Shown: piece by piece, positions 13,838 to 21,044 of the stretch
Layout of the letters: each line of letters starts with the position of its first letter
Numbering within the stretch: the stretch's first letter is position 1
From: a virus
IMG/VR virus record: IMGVR_UViG_3300047481_002042
Span: 1-23,370 of that record
DNA: 23,370 nucleotides
Direction: 5' to 3' (one strand)
The notes under the pieces: generated by a model
Seen by the model: the letters and a program-made list of their open reading frames with translations, nothing else
What the model was told of the DNA's origin: nothing
The model's database searches: none
Translations under genes and position numbers: made by a program

Positions 13838-15724
13838 TTACTCCTCCGGAATAATGTTATTTTCGTCTAATAATGTATTCTTATCTTTGTTTTCTACTAA
13901 AAGATCGCCGATAGACGTTTGAATCGATCTATTTTTGTAATCTTTTATTATAGACTCCTTCTGCCATAACCTAACCTTCTTCTCTTCTGATACATTTCTG
14001 TTTGCCTTATTTCCTAGAGGATCCCATCCTAGTGGATGTTCATGGGTACCATAAGTACCTGGTTCTGTTGGACGACCAGCTCCTGGCCAGCCACCTGGAG
14101 GTGCTTGCTCTCTTTCATCATAACCTTTCGGAATATTATTCATTCCGCCACCTTTATATAATGAAGCTATATCATGTGGTGTACCAAATGATGTACCAGT
14201 CTTAACAGGATCGTTACCTTCTGTTTTAATCTGCTCAAGACGGAATAACATCTTATGGTCACTAACTATGCGGTTTTGCTCTTTCAAATAATCCTCCTCA
14301 GTCATTTTGAATACATTTTCATATATCCAATTTCTACTAAAGAGTTTTTTATCAATCATATCGCCTGCAAGCGTTGTTTTCGATGTCCAAAGCTCAATTT
14401 TTTCTTTATCGTAGAGTGTTGATGGTGCTGTTAGGTTCAAAGAGAAATCAGCAATCTCAATATCATTAAAGCCTTGGATATATAAGTGAATGATTGCAAT
14501 TTTGTATAATTCAGATACGATTATCTTTTGTATACGTTCAATTGTTCTTCCAAATCTAAAGTCTTGTGCAGCTAATGTTGATTTACCTGATACATCTTCT
14601 TCAAATCCTAAGAATGCTTTTGGTATCTTCAATGCACCTAATAACCTACCTTTCAAGTAGTTTATATCTTCAATAGTCTCATAATTCAAGCCAGTGATAG
14701 TGTCTATTTGTGTTCCAGTGTCACCACCACGTACAGGAACATAAAAATCTTCAAGTATATTTTGCATGTTGTACTTGAGATTATAATCACCAGTATTTGG
14801 ATCTATAAATGGTACTTTCTTCATTTTATCCACCATAGCTTGCATATATGAATCTACTTCATTTGGTGGAATGTTACCAATATCTATTTTAAATACACGC
14901 TTATCTGGGGCTCTCATTATACGATGAATTAACATCGCATCTTCCATTAATGTAATTTGTTTCCACACTTTACGACCTGGTTCAATCAACGATCGGCCAT
15001 ATGGTAGGAAGTTGGTATCTGTGAGTAGTCTGAAGTGAGCAATCTCCCAGTTTTCATACTCTTCACCTTTAATCGATGCTATGTGGGATCTTGCACTTAA
15101 TGCTGAGTAATCTCTCTTGAATCTTACTTTGTGTGGGTTTTCTGGATCGAAGTTCTCTTCACGAATCATTTCGTAGGCTGCAATAGGATCTACTCCAACT
15201 ACACCAAACTTCTCCGCTACATTGAGTTTCAAAAAGAAGTCACCGTATTTTAGTACGTTGCGTGTCCACGGCCATAAATTAAACTCTACGTTGAGTACTT
15301 CATAAAATAAGTTATGCAGTACCTCTTTTACTTTTTCGTTTGACGCTTTTATTTCTAAAATATCACCATACTCATTTGTAGTTGTGCATTCATCAGCATA
15401 CACATCCAACGCAGAAGATATGATACTATCGGTATCCATAGCTTCGTAGTCTCTAAAGAGCTCTAATCGTGTTGCTAATTGTAGTTGTCCGTGATGAAAA
15501 CTAAATCCAGGTACATTTGTATATAGTCTAGAAAAGCGGTCAATTCTTCTGTTACTTTCTATATTCCCAGAAGATTGTATTTTGTCAATATCTATGACTT
15601 TAAGCTGATTGCCACCTAAATTGCGTATAATTACGTCAGTTGAGAATAGCTTACGCAGTCTATTAAAAACAGAACCAGGTTTGTATTCTGGTAACCCACT
15701 TTCTTCGTTTGAAAATTCAGCCAT
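13838..15724 (-). CDS. 20: Portal protein, T4 gp20-like
   Basis: This 628-residue protein has the gp20 pattern throughout: a VFNRLRKLFSTDVIIRN start region, SSALDVYADECTTTNEYGDI (about 103-122), PWTRNVLKYGDFFLKLNVAE, an AHFRLLTDTNFLPYGRSLIE segment, then DYNLKYNMQNILEDFYVPVR and TGLNYETIEDINYLKGRLLG, followed by LKIPKAFLGFEEDVSGKSTL. The C-terminal 100 residues are Pro/Gly-rich and less conserved (PPGGWPGAGRPTEPGTYG). It forms the dodecameric DNA-entry ring, nucleates the prohead and docks the terminase. It is longer than T4 gp20 (524 residues) mostly at the C-terminus. It directly follows gp17 here, whereas T4 places the tail sheath and tube genes between them. Confidence 0.95.
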   Translation of the reverse strand: MAEFSNEESGLPEYKPGSVFNRLRKLFSTDVIIRNLGGNQLKVIDIDKIQSSGNIESNRRIDRFSRLYTNVPGFSFHHGQLQLATRLELFRDYEAMDTDSIISSALDVYADECTTTNEYGDILEIKASNEKVKEVLHNLFYEVLNVEFNLWPWTRNVLKYGDFFLKLNVAEKFGVVGVDPIAAYEMIREENFDPENPHKVRFKRDYSALSARSHIASIKGEEYENWEIAHFRLLTDTNFLPYGRSLIEPGRKVWKQITLMEDAMLIHRIMRAPDKRVFKIDIGNIPPNEVDSYMQAMVDKMKKVPFIDPNTGDYNLKYNMQNILEDFYVPVRGGDTGTQIDTITGLNYETIEDINYLKGRLLGALKIPKAFLGFEEDVSGKSTLAAQDFRFGRTIERIQKIIVSELYKIAIIHLYIQGFNDIEIADFSLNLTAPSTLYDKEKIELWTSKTTLAGDMIDKKLFSRNWIYENVFKMTEEDYLKEQNRIVSDHKMLFRLEQIKTEGNDPVKTGTSFGTPHDIASLYKGGGMNNIPKGYDEREQAPPGGWPGAGRPTEPGTYGTHEHPLGWDPLGNKANRNVSEEKKVRLWQKESIIKDYKNRSIQTSIGDLLVENKDKNTLLDENNIIPEE

Positions 15725-15733
15725 ATATGTTTT

Positions 15734-15743
15734 TTATAAATAT
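15734..15743 (-). promoter_or_regulatory. Candidate late promoter element (ATATTTATAA)
   Basis: In the gene direction it reads CCATATTTATAAAAAAC and ends 9 nt before the portal ATG, in the 25-nt gap after the terminase gene. Confidence 0.45.
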
Positions 15744-15749
15744 GGAATA

Positions 15750-17342
15750 TTATAGTAACCACGTTATGTCGTGATCAACTCCATCGATATTTTGTTTCCA
15801 GGGGTTGTTGTTTACAACTCTTTGTGTACCTGAGTAGAGACTTATTGTATTTTTTATACCATTAACTGCCATTTTGCTTAATTCGATCCCAGCTTGTCTT
15901 AGCTTTAGTGCTGTGTCACGTACCCATAAACCTTGTGCCCAGCTCATCACCAAATCGTCATTATATCCTTGTGCAGCCTCAGCTCTAGCGTTTTTCCATA
16001 CAAATACAAGGAGTTCATCCATAAGTCTTCTACTCCTTATTATACACCCTTTTTCTCGCATATACAACTCTAATTTACTAATAGCCAGCGGTCTAATCTT
16101 ACTACTTAGTGTAAACCCTGCAACCATGTCGCTTTTGTTGGCTACATCATATCCTTTCGTAAGGTATGTATCTGAGTCAAATACGTTTTCTTTATAGGAA
16201 TAGTAGATATTTTTATAATCTCTTTCCATTACTTGTTGGATTGTTGCCCATCCAACATTAGCATTTTCAATTACAAGCAATGCGTCATTATACTCAGTTG
16301 CAACACTGACAAGCATATTTCCAAAGTCTCTGGTTGTTAGTTGGCCTTTGTATTCAGCTACCTGTATTGCACTCTCTACATCTATAACGTGAAAGGCTGA
16401 GTAGTCGGATCCATCCCCACGAGCAACGTCGGCTGTGACTATGTAATCTCTTGTGTATGATGGTCTTTCCCAAACCCATATATTGTTGTCGAATCCTCTT
16501 TTTTCAATTGGATCTTGAGTATAGGTTTGTAGGTAGTATTGTAATATATCAGGCATTATGACTGTATTACCTGATGTTGAAAAGTCGCAATCACATTCCT
16601 GTGCTGCTAATCTTATACCTAATTCTACGTCTTGTTTATCTCGCCAAGATTGATCTCGTTCTGGATGAACTTGCCATGGTAGTCTTATTGTGTTAAATGT
16701 ATTTTCTCCTGACTCGGCTTTCACCCACATCTTATGGAAAAAATTACCAGTACCATTTGGGGTACTTAATAATACTGCTCTACCACCAGTAGACAGTGTT
16801 TGTTGCAATGATGCCCACAACTCCTCTGCATTATCAACGAAAGCTGCCTCATCTATAATTACTAATGATAGCGCTTCTGAACGACCTGATGTTCCAGTTG
16901 ATGCTACTGCTTTGATTTGAGATCCATTGCTTAGTCTAAGCGATAGTTTATTATCTTCCGCAGTCTTTAACTTAAGCCAACTTGGTAAGTTCTCATACAT
17001 TACTCGAACCTTAGTTACAAGGTTCTTTGATGTTGTTTGATCAATCGCAACTACTAGGATATTTTTATCATTATGAAATAGGATAGTCCATAATGAATAG
17101 CCAGCTATTAGTGTTGATATACCTAGCTGACGACTTTTTAGAATGATGTTACGATCGTGATCTTGGAATTGTTGTAATGCATCCTCTTGAAAAGGATATA
17201 GTTGAAACTGTATTTTCCCTCGAGTCGGGTGCTGTATCATGCAGTACTTTTTCATAAAGTAGACTGCTGACGTAGCGCATTTTACATACTCCTCTCTTAT
17301 TAACTGCTTAATTGGTTTTTGTGCACTACTACCATTAGACAT
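15750..17342 (-). CDS. 17: Terminase large subunit, T4 gp17-like
   Basis: This 530-residue protein has both terminase domains. The ATPase part shows the Walker A-like KSRQLGIST (69-77), Walker B LVIIDEAAF (160-168, D164/E165) and the coupling motif STPNGTGN (193-200). The nuclease part shows TADVARGDGSD (303-313, catalytic D305), LLVIENANVGW (355-365, E359) and a later YNDDLVMSWA that would supply the third acidic residue. It powers DNA packaging and makes the headful cut. The start ATG lies 1 nt after the stop of the spanin-like gene, without a Shine-Dalgarno sequence. It is somewhat shorter than T4 gp17 (610 residues). No small terminase gene is visible in this window. Confidence 0.97.
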   Translation of the reverse strand: MSNGSSAQKPIKQLIREEYVKCATSAVYFMKKYCMIQHPTRGKIQFQLYPFQEDALQQFQDHDRNIILKSRQLGISTLIAGYSLWTILFHNDKNILVVAIDQTTSKNLVTKVRVMYENLPSWLKLKTAEDNKLSLRLSNGSQIKAVASTGTSGRSEALSLVIIDEAAFVDNAEELWASLQQTLSTGGRAVLLSTPNGTGNFFHKMWVKAESGENTFNTIRLPWQVHPERDQSWRDKQDVELGIRLAAQECDCDFSTSGNTVIMPDILQYYLQTYTQDPIEKRGFDNNIWVWERPSYTRDYIVTADVARGDGSDYSAFHVIDVESAIQVAEYKGQLTTRDFGNMLVSVATEYNDALLVIENANVGWATIQQVMERDYKNIYYSYKENVFDSDTYLTKGYDVANKSDMVAGFTLSSKIRPLAISKLELYMREKGCIIRSRRLMDELLVFVWKNARAEAAQGYNDDLVMSWAQGLWVRDTALKLRQAGIELSKMAVNGIKNTISLYSGTQRVVNNNPWKQNIDGVDHDITWLL

Positions 17343-17343
17343 A

Positions 17344-18093
17344 CTAAAACTTAATTATATTATATTGTAAACCCAATCCTACACCTACGACGGGACGTTG
17401 ATTTATGAAGTCGTAGGTAATTTGTATACTTGGACCAAAACCAAAATGTTTCTTTTTAGGTATTGGCTCTTTGTCTAGATTGGCTCCTATTATATTTACT
17501 ATTTTTAGACTTGTGTCGCTTGGTATTACAAATATATTCCGAGTGCCATCCGATTCTTTTTTAATACCTACAGTTAATCCAAATCGAACTTCATCTTTAA
17601 ATATTTTTGTAAAGCCTGGTAGGATCTCAACTTTGCCGGGAACTTCTTTTTCGTTTGGTGTTTGTGTAACTCTAAAGCTTGATACACCTTCAAGTAATCT
17701 ACTTTCTGTTTTATATCCAAACTTTAAACCAAGAGAACCATCTTCTAATACCGTTAAGTCATTACTCAGGTTCAAAGTTGCTCCAACGTATTGTACATCT
17801 GTTTTTATTATAACCTCAGGCTTTCCACCTTTAACTTTATCCAACTCTTTTTTGAGATCAGCATTAAGTTTCTCTAGTGTTTCTTTGTCTGTGAATAGGA
17901 TGGCTTTTTGATATTGTAATTGACCATTTCTTAACTTCACTTCTGATAGGGTATCTGTAAGGGCTGCTATGTTTTGTTTATTCATTTGTTCGGCGTAAGC
18001 AGCATCTTTGCAGCCCTTACCTAATAAAGCAAGTAACACTAGGAGTCCTAGTGTCACAGCTGTACTATAATAAACAATTAATTGATTTTTCAC
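17344..18093 (-). CDS. Membrane-anchored coiled-coil protein, possible spanin
   Basis: The start is a GTG at 18093-18091 that overlaps the upstream TGA (GTGA). The 249-residue product has one N-terminal membrane helix (about residues 5-25, STAVTLGLLVLLALLG), a Cys at 28 without a convincing lipobox, a coiled coil over about 36-90 (LSEVKLRNGQLQYQKAIL, then ETLEKLNADLKKELDKVKGG), and a beta-rich C-terminal half that ends GVGLGLQYNIIKF, like an outer-membrane beta-signal. The pattern resembles DUF6808/DUF6549-type proteins of Bacteroidota phages and prophages. A protein tied to the inner membrane, spanning the periplasm and touching the outer membrane would suit a one-piece spanin that fuses the membranes in lysis. 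This role is inference; no holin or endolysin is seen nearby. Confidence 0.7.
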   Translation of the reverse strand: MKNQLIVYYSTAVTLGLLVLLALLGKGCKDAAYAEQMNKQNIAALTDTLSEVKLRNGQLQYQKAILFTDKETLEKLNADLKKELDKVKGGKPEVIIKTDVQYVGATLNLSNDLTVLEDGSLGLKFGYKTESRLLEGVSSFRVTQTPNEKEVPGKVEILPGFTKIFKDEVRFGLTVGIKKESDGTRNIFVIPSDTSLKIVNIIGANLDKEPIPKKKHFGFGPSIQITYDFINQRPVVGVGLGLQYNIIKF

Positions 18094-18431
18094 TGAATTA
18101 AGTTATTTTTTGTTGCTCTAAGCACACTCATAATTCCATCTTTATCTAATCCAAAGCCACCAACAATCTTAGTAACAACGTTTGTAATGTTGTCCACATC
18201 ATCACTTTCTGGAATCTCTTTGAGTTTTGAAAGATACTTGCTTGTTAACTTAGTCATCATTGCACCATAATCCTCATCATCAGTAGGCTCTTCTTCCTCA
18301 GGTTCCTCTTCAGGTTCTTCCTCAGTTGGCTCTTCTTCTGGTTCCTCTTCAGGCATTTCCTCTTCTGCTTCTAGAATTCGTTTGATTACACGACGTATTT
18401 CTTCGCGAAGTATTTGTTCTTTCCTTTTCAT
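18090..18431 (-). CDS. Leader-bearing acidic protein with Pro-Glu repeats
   Basis: This 113-residue protein starts at ATG 18431-18429, overlapping the upstream stop as TAATG. The leader MKRKEQILREEIRRVIKRIL is followed by ILE|A (residues 19-22) and then by a nearly pure Glu/Pro repeat (about 23-50) before a small helical domain (LTSKYLSKLKEIPESDDVDN). It shares the leader with the acidic core-like protein at 10792-11238 and has the same plan: basic amphipathic leader, acidic low-complexity part, small C-terminal domain. I infer a prohead internal or core protein. The function of the C-terminal domain is unknown. Confidence 0.72.
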   Translation of the reverse strand: MKRKEQILREEIRRVIKRILEAEEEMPEEEPEEEPTEEEPEEEPEEEEPTDDEDYGAMMTKLTSKYLSKLKEIPESDDVDNITNVVTKIVGGFGLDKDGIMSVLRATKNNLIQ

Positions 18432-18799
18432 TATTTTAGTGTTAGTAGGTATTTCAATTTATTAATAGCTTGCAACATTTCATCTCTAATATTTAGTAGA
18501 TCTGTGTCAGCTGCAGAGTCAAGTTGATTTGTTAGTCCTAATAGGAATTGTGTGGCATCATTTAAAAAGGATGGTATATCTATTTGATCCATATCTTTTA
18601 GTACTACACCATTGGTTTGTCCCAATTTAACTCGCCCATACTTACCCATATAAGCCTCAACAAAAGCATCAATAAGATCGTCTAGGCTGTCGTAAATACC
18701 ACCATACGCTTGGTGTCTAGCGTAGTGGTTTGTCTGCCAGTGAAATATTCGAAACTGCTGCTGCAGTTGTATGAACATAGCTACAAAACTAGTCTTCAT
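18431..18799 (-). CDS. Small Dps/ferritin-like helical protein (DUF5856 type)
   Basis: This 122-residue protein contains FRIFHWQTNHYARHQAYGGI (16-35), followed by YDSLDDLIDAFVEAY (36-50). The HW...H...D...E spacing recalls the Dps ferroxidase motif: H20-W21, H29, D44 and E48, with the D-to-E and second H-to-D spacings (4 and 15) as in Dps. The Asp expected four residues after the second His is a Gly (33), and the loop between the two His is three residues short. Dps proteins are about 160 residues with four helices, so this is a reduced version. I recall the family as DUF5856, found in large phages. Its ATG overlaps the previous gene by 11 nt. Metal or DNA binding is plausible but not shown. 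Confidence 0.75.
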   Translation of the reverse strand: MKTSFVAMFIQLQQQFRIFHWQTNHYARHQAYGGIYDSLDDLIDAFVEAYMGKYGRVKLGQTNGVVLKDMDQIDIPSFLNDATQFLLGLTNQLDSAADTDLLNIRDEMLQAINKLKYLLTLK

Positions 18800-19193
18800 C
18801 GTTTAAAATTTCTTTAAGTTTGATTGTTGGTTTATCTAGCATAGTATCAAACTTATTACCATACTTCTTTTTAATGTAGGATTTATTTTCCTTTTCAGTA
18901 GCCCTAGTTCTTTTTTCAGCTTCCTTTTCTGTTGTGGACTTTGTTTTCTTCTTTTTATTTGGCTCAATCTTTTTTTCAGCCAATACCTCACGAACAGACT
19001 CTGCGATAAGTTCTCTTAGTTTTGATATTTTTTTCATCGTATTTTCGTTAGCGTTGATATGTAGTGCCGCTATTTGTTTTTTTGCTTTTTCTTTAGTCAT
19101 CGGTTCTTTTGAAAAGCTTTTTGAAGTACCTTTCTTAAAAACCTTGTATACTGCGCCTTCTCCTTTTTTAACTTTTTTTATTTGATAGGGCAT
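18789..19193 (-). CDS. Two-module basic protein with an internal leader peptide
   Basis: This 134-residue protein starts at ATG 19193-19191 with a promoter-like element 10 nt upstream. Residues 1-48 are a small basic module with a YKVFKKGTSKSFSKEPMTKE segment and an IAALHIN end, a type found as stand-alone mini-proteins or domains in large phages. An internal Met at 53 then begins MKKISKLRELIAESVREVL, closing with VLAE|K, the same leader found at the N-terminus of other genes here. The remainder is a lysine-rich tail. Either the two modules were fused, or an internal ATG (19037-19035) makes a second, leader-first product. It is followed by overlapping genes down to the spanin-like one. An internal head protein role is inferred. 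Confidence 0.72.
   Translation of the reverse strand: MPYQIKKVKKGEGAVYKVFKKGTSKSFSKEPMTKEKAKKQIAALHINANENTMKKISKLRELIAESVREVLAEKKIEPNKKKKTKSTTEKEAEKRTRATEKENKSYIKKKYGNKFDTMLDKPTIKLKEILNDED
18975..19037 (-). other. Internal copy of the leader peptide with in-frame ATG
   Basis: This segment encodes MKKISKLRELIAESVREVL plus AE, in frame within the 134-residue protein. The ATG at 19037-19035 follows CGAAAATACG and could serve as a secondary start. It is the clearest example of the leader sitting inside a longer ORF, apart from 7226-7285. Confidence 0.5.
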
Positions 19194-19203
19194 AGTCCTT
19201 TAT

Positions 19204-19213
19204 TTATAAATAG
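19204..19213 (-). promoter_or_regulatory. Candidate late promoter element (CTATTTATAA)
   Basis: In the gene direction it reads AACTATTTATAAATAAAGG and ends 10 nt before the ATG at 19193, in the 33-nt gap after the basic three-module gene. Because of the run TATTTATAAATA the T4-type octamer TATAAATA is also present in the gene direction here, which is not so at the other sites. Confidence 0.5.
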
Positions 19214-19226
19214 TTGCATTTTTTTC

Positions 19227-19943
19227 TTACCACTTTCTACATGACCAGTATCTTGGTTTTGTTCTCGGACCTGGTGTTGCACAGCGGTGTCTTGCTCTAA
19301 ACGATCTACGTCTTGCCGGATTGCTCTTTTTGATTTTCATATTGGGATCACCAAAATTAACTTTAACTACATTTCCAGCTGGATTCTTGACGTATACTTT
19401 GAACTTTTTTACGTCTCCACGCATAGGTTTACCTAATTTAACTTTGCGGCCTCTGTATTCGGCTTCCATTAAAGTCATCTTGCCAGCTTTAATATCTTCC
19501 ATTAAAGCAATGGCGCATTCATTACAGATTGATATGTGTTCCATAGATTCTTTTGGTTTATTTCCCCAATTAGCAGCTCCAACCTTTCTACACTTTGATA
19601 GTGCTAATGATGCAACTGCAGACGGCCAGACTTTGTATCTAGCTTTTACTTTATGATAGCAGGCATCTCTTTTTGCTTCTTCTTCCAAGAAACTCTCAGC
19701 TTTGGGAGTTCTCTTACCCATTCCCACTCTACGCTTTTGTGCTACTAGTGCCTTCTTTTCTTTTTTATCAAACGCTTTCCAAGTTTTAGGTGTATCTTTT
19801 GATACTTTTTTACTTGGCCGACATTTTTTTACACCTTTAGTTTTTGAACTACCACAAGGATTACCATTTTGATCAACCCATTTTTCTTTTACCCAACGGC
19901 GTAGATCCTCATCTAACAACTCTTGTAGTTTAATTGCGCTCAT
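19227..19943 (-). CDS. Basic three-module protein with LxE tripeptides at module junctions
   Basis: I chose the ATG at 19943-19941, 1 nt after the preceding stop, giving 238 residues. Module 1 (about 12-82) is the lysine-rich LRRWVKEKWVDQNGNPCGSS and KKCRPSKK type seen in many phages and giant viruses. Module 2 (about 90-130) has DACYHKVKARYKVWPSAVAS and KCRKVGAANWG, the DUF6321 type. Module 3 (161-238) has YRGRKVKLGKPMRGDVKKF and a Arg/Cys-rich end (RRSFRARHRCATPGP then RYWSCRKW). FLEE|E (85-89) lies between modules 1 and 2, and LME|A (158-161) exactly before module 3. A C139-x-x-C142 pair is present. It looks like a cleavable polyprotein of DNA-binding basic peptides, packaged in the head. 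The individual functions are unknown. Confidence 0.8.
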   Translation of the reverse strand: MSAIKLQELLDEDLRRWVKEKWVDQNGNPCGSSKTKGVKKCRPSKKVSKDTPKTWKAFDKKEKKALVAQKRRVGMGKRTPKAESFLEEEAKRDACYHKVKARYKVWPSAVASLALSKCRKVGAANWGNKPKESMEHISICNECAIALMEDIKAGKMTLMEAEYRGRKVKLGKPMRGDVKKFKVYVKNPAGNVVKVNFGDPNMKIKKSNPARRRSFRARHRCATPGPRTKPRYWSCRKW

Positions 19944-19944
19944 T

Positions 19945-20562
19945 TTACTTTTTCTGTAAGTGATTGAATAAAATACCACCTATAGTTGCAGATATAATTT
20001 GCATTTGATTAGTTTGTGTGGTATCTAACTTGTGCTTCTTTTTAGTGTAATCAATTCCTAAACAACCTATAAGTTTTCCACTTATATTATGTACAGCAAA
20101 AATATACTGACTTTTAATATCAAAGTCTTCGGCTATATATTGCATTCCGTAATTTTGTATGTGGGGATCGTGAAAATCTGAGATCGCAACATATCCTTTG
20201 TTTGTAACATCTTTTAAGACTTTACTAAATAAATTTACTGGAATGTTCTGGTAATATGCCTGCACGGATTCGGTTTCTGGCGAGGTCACCTCATAAAACA
20301 TACTATACTTTTGTATTGATTTTCCTGTTGGATAAAAGTGACCACCGTTGTGAAACTGAATAAGCCAGGCTCTATCACATTTCATATTAATTACTAAATC
20401 GTCCAACTTATCAACCACAGAAGTAGCCACTTCCAACTCTTCCTTAATTGGATCTTTTTTTTCCTTGCGCTTTTCTAGCCAATCTCTAACTAACATAACC
20501 ACAATTGGTCCTACTACACCCGTTAGGAAGGCTACAAGTAAGTTAATGTGTATCTGTGTCAT
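19945..20562 (-). CDS. Membrane-anchored GAF-like sensor protein
   Basis: This 205-residue protein starts at ATG 20562-20560 and overlaps the previous gene by 20 nt. Residues 7-25 (NLLVAFLTGVVGPIVVMLV) are one membrane helix, followed by a basic stop-transfer stretch (KRKEKK) and a helix (40-60). The rest (about 60-200) looks like a GAF domain: DRAWLIQFHNGGHFYPTGKS, later VAISDFHDPHIQNYG, and LIGCLGIDYTKKK near the C-terminus. GAF domains bind small ligands or chromophores; I cannot see which ligand here. A single-domain membrane GAF protein without an output domain is odd for a phage. It could sense the host state, shield the membrane or act as a dominant partner of host receptors; all of these are speculation. 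Confidence 0.75.
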   Translation of the reverse strand: MTQIHINLLVAFLTGVVGPIVVMLVRDWLEKRKEKKDPIKEELEVATSVVDKLDDLVINMKCDRAWLIQFHNGGHFYPTGKSIQKYSMFYEVTSPETESVQAYYQNIPVNLFSKVLKDVTNKGYVAISDFHDPHIQNYGMQYIAEDFDIKSQYIFAVHNISGKLIGCLGIDYTKKKHKLDTTQTNQMQIISATIGGILFNHLQKK

Positions 20563-21043
20563 TTTCGTTTTGTTTAAGTTTCTCTATATACTCAGTAACC
20601 ATAGATGAAACTTTCTTTCTATCTTCTCCGACCCAAGCTTCTACAACACCATCTTCAGTAACGTGTTTTCTACTCACATCTTCTTTTATGAAGTCTTGCA
20701 GATAATCAATTAGATCTTTATTGAAACTTTTTTTGTTTGCGTTTTTTCTTTTTTCCAAATATTCTTCCCACTTACCTTGCTTCATTATTTCATGCTCTAA
20801 GTCAATCACACAATTAAAACAAACTCTGTGAGTGTCCCATGATTGTTGATTTAAGTAATGATTCATAGACTTTGAACATTGTGGGCATACTAGTGGTGCT
20901 AAGAAATACTTACGTGTATCTTCCATTTTGTTTATGGTACGTTTTACACCATTTTTAATAGTCCACGTTTTACCACTTTCTACCCAAACATCTCCTTCAA
21001 AATGTTTAATTGACTTTTTATTTTCACCTGCGAAATGTAACAT
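20543..21043 (-). CDS. Zinc-ribbon protein of unknown function
   Basis: This 166-residue protein starts at ATG 21043-21041, 1 nt after the stop of the 734-residue gene. It contains C53-P-Q-C56 and C75-F-N-C78, a four-cysteine zinc-ribbon-like site, after an N-terminal beta segment (GDVWVESGKTWTIKNGVKRT) that I recall from several marine phage proteins. The C-terminal half is helical and charged, with DLIDYLQDFIKEDV and a later VVEAWVGEDRKKVSSMVTEY segment. It probably binds nucleic acid or a partner protein through the zinc site. It carries no leader and no catalytic motif. Its place between two accessory genes gives little further clue. Confidence 0.75.
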   Translation of the reverse strand: MLHFAGENKKSIKHFEGDVWVESGKTWTIKNGVKRTINKMEDTRKYFLAPLVCPQCSKSMNHYLNQQSWDTHRVCFNCVIDLEHEIMKQGKWEEYLEKRKNANKKSFNKDLIDYLQDFIKEDVSRKHVTEDGVVEAWVGEDRKKVSSMVTEYIEKLKQNENDTDTH

Positions 21044-21044
21044 A

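Noticed and set aside
17471-17911. 146-codon plus-strand frame
   Set aside because: It is antisense to the spanin-like gene, with no domain and no promoter or start context.
19944-19979. Upstream start for the basic three-module protein (12 extra residues)
   Set aside because: It would overlap the GAF-like gene, and the ATG at 19943, 1 nt after that stop, gives a start consistent with the neighbouring gene spacing.
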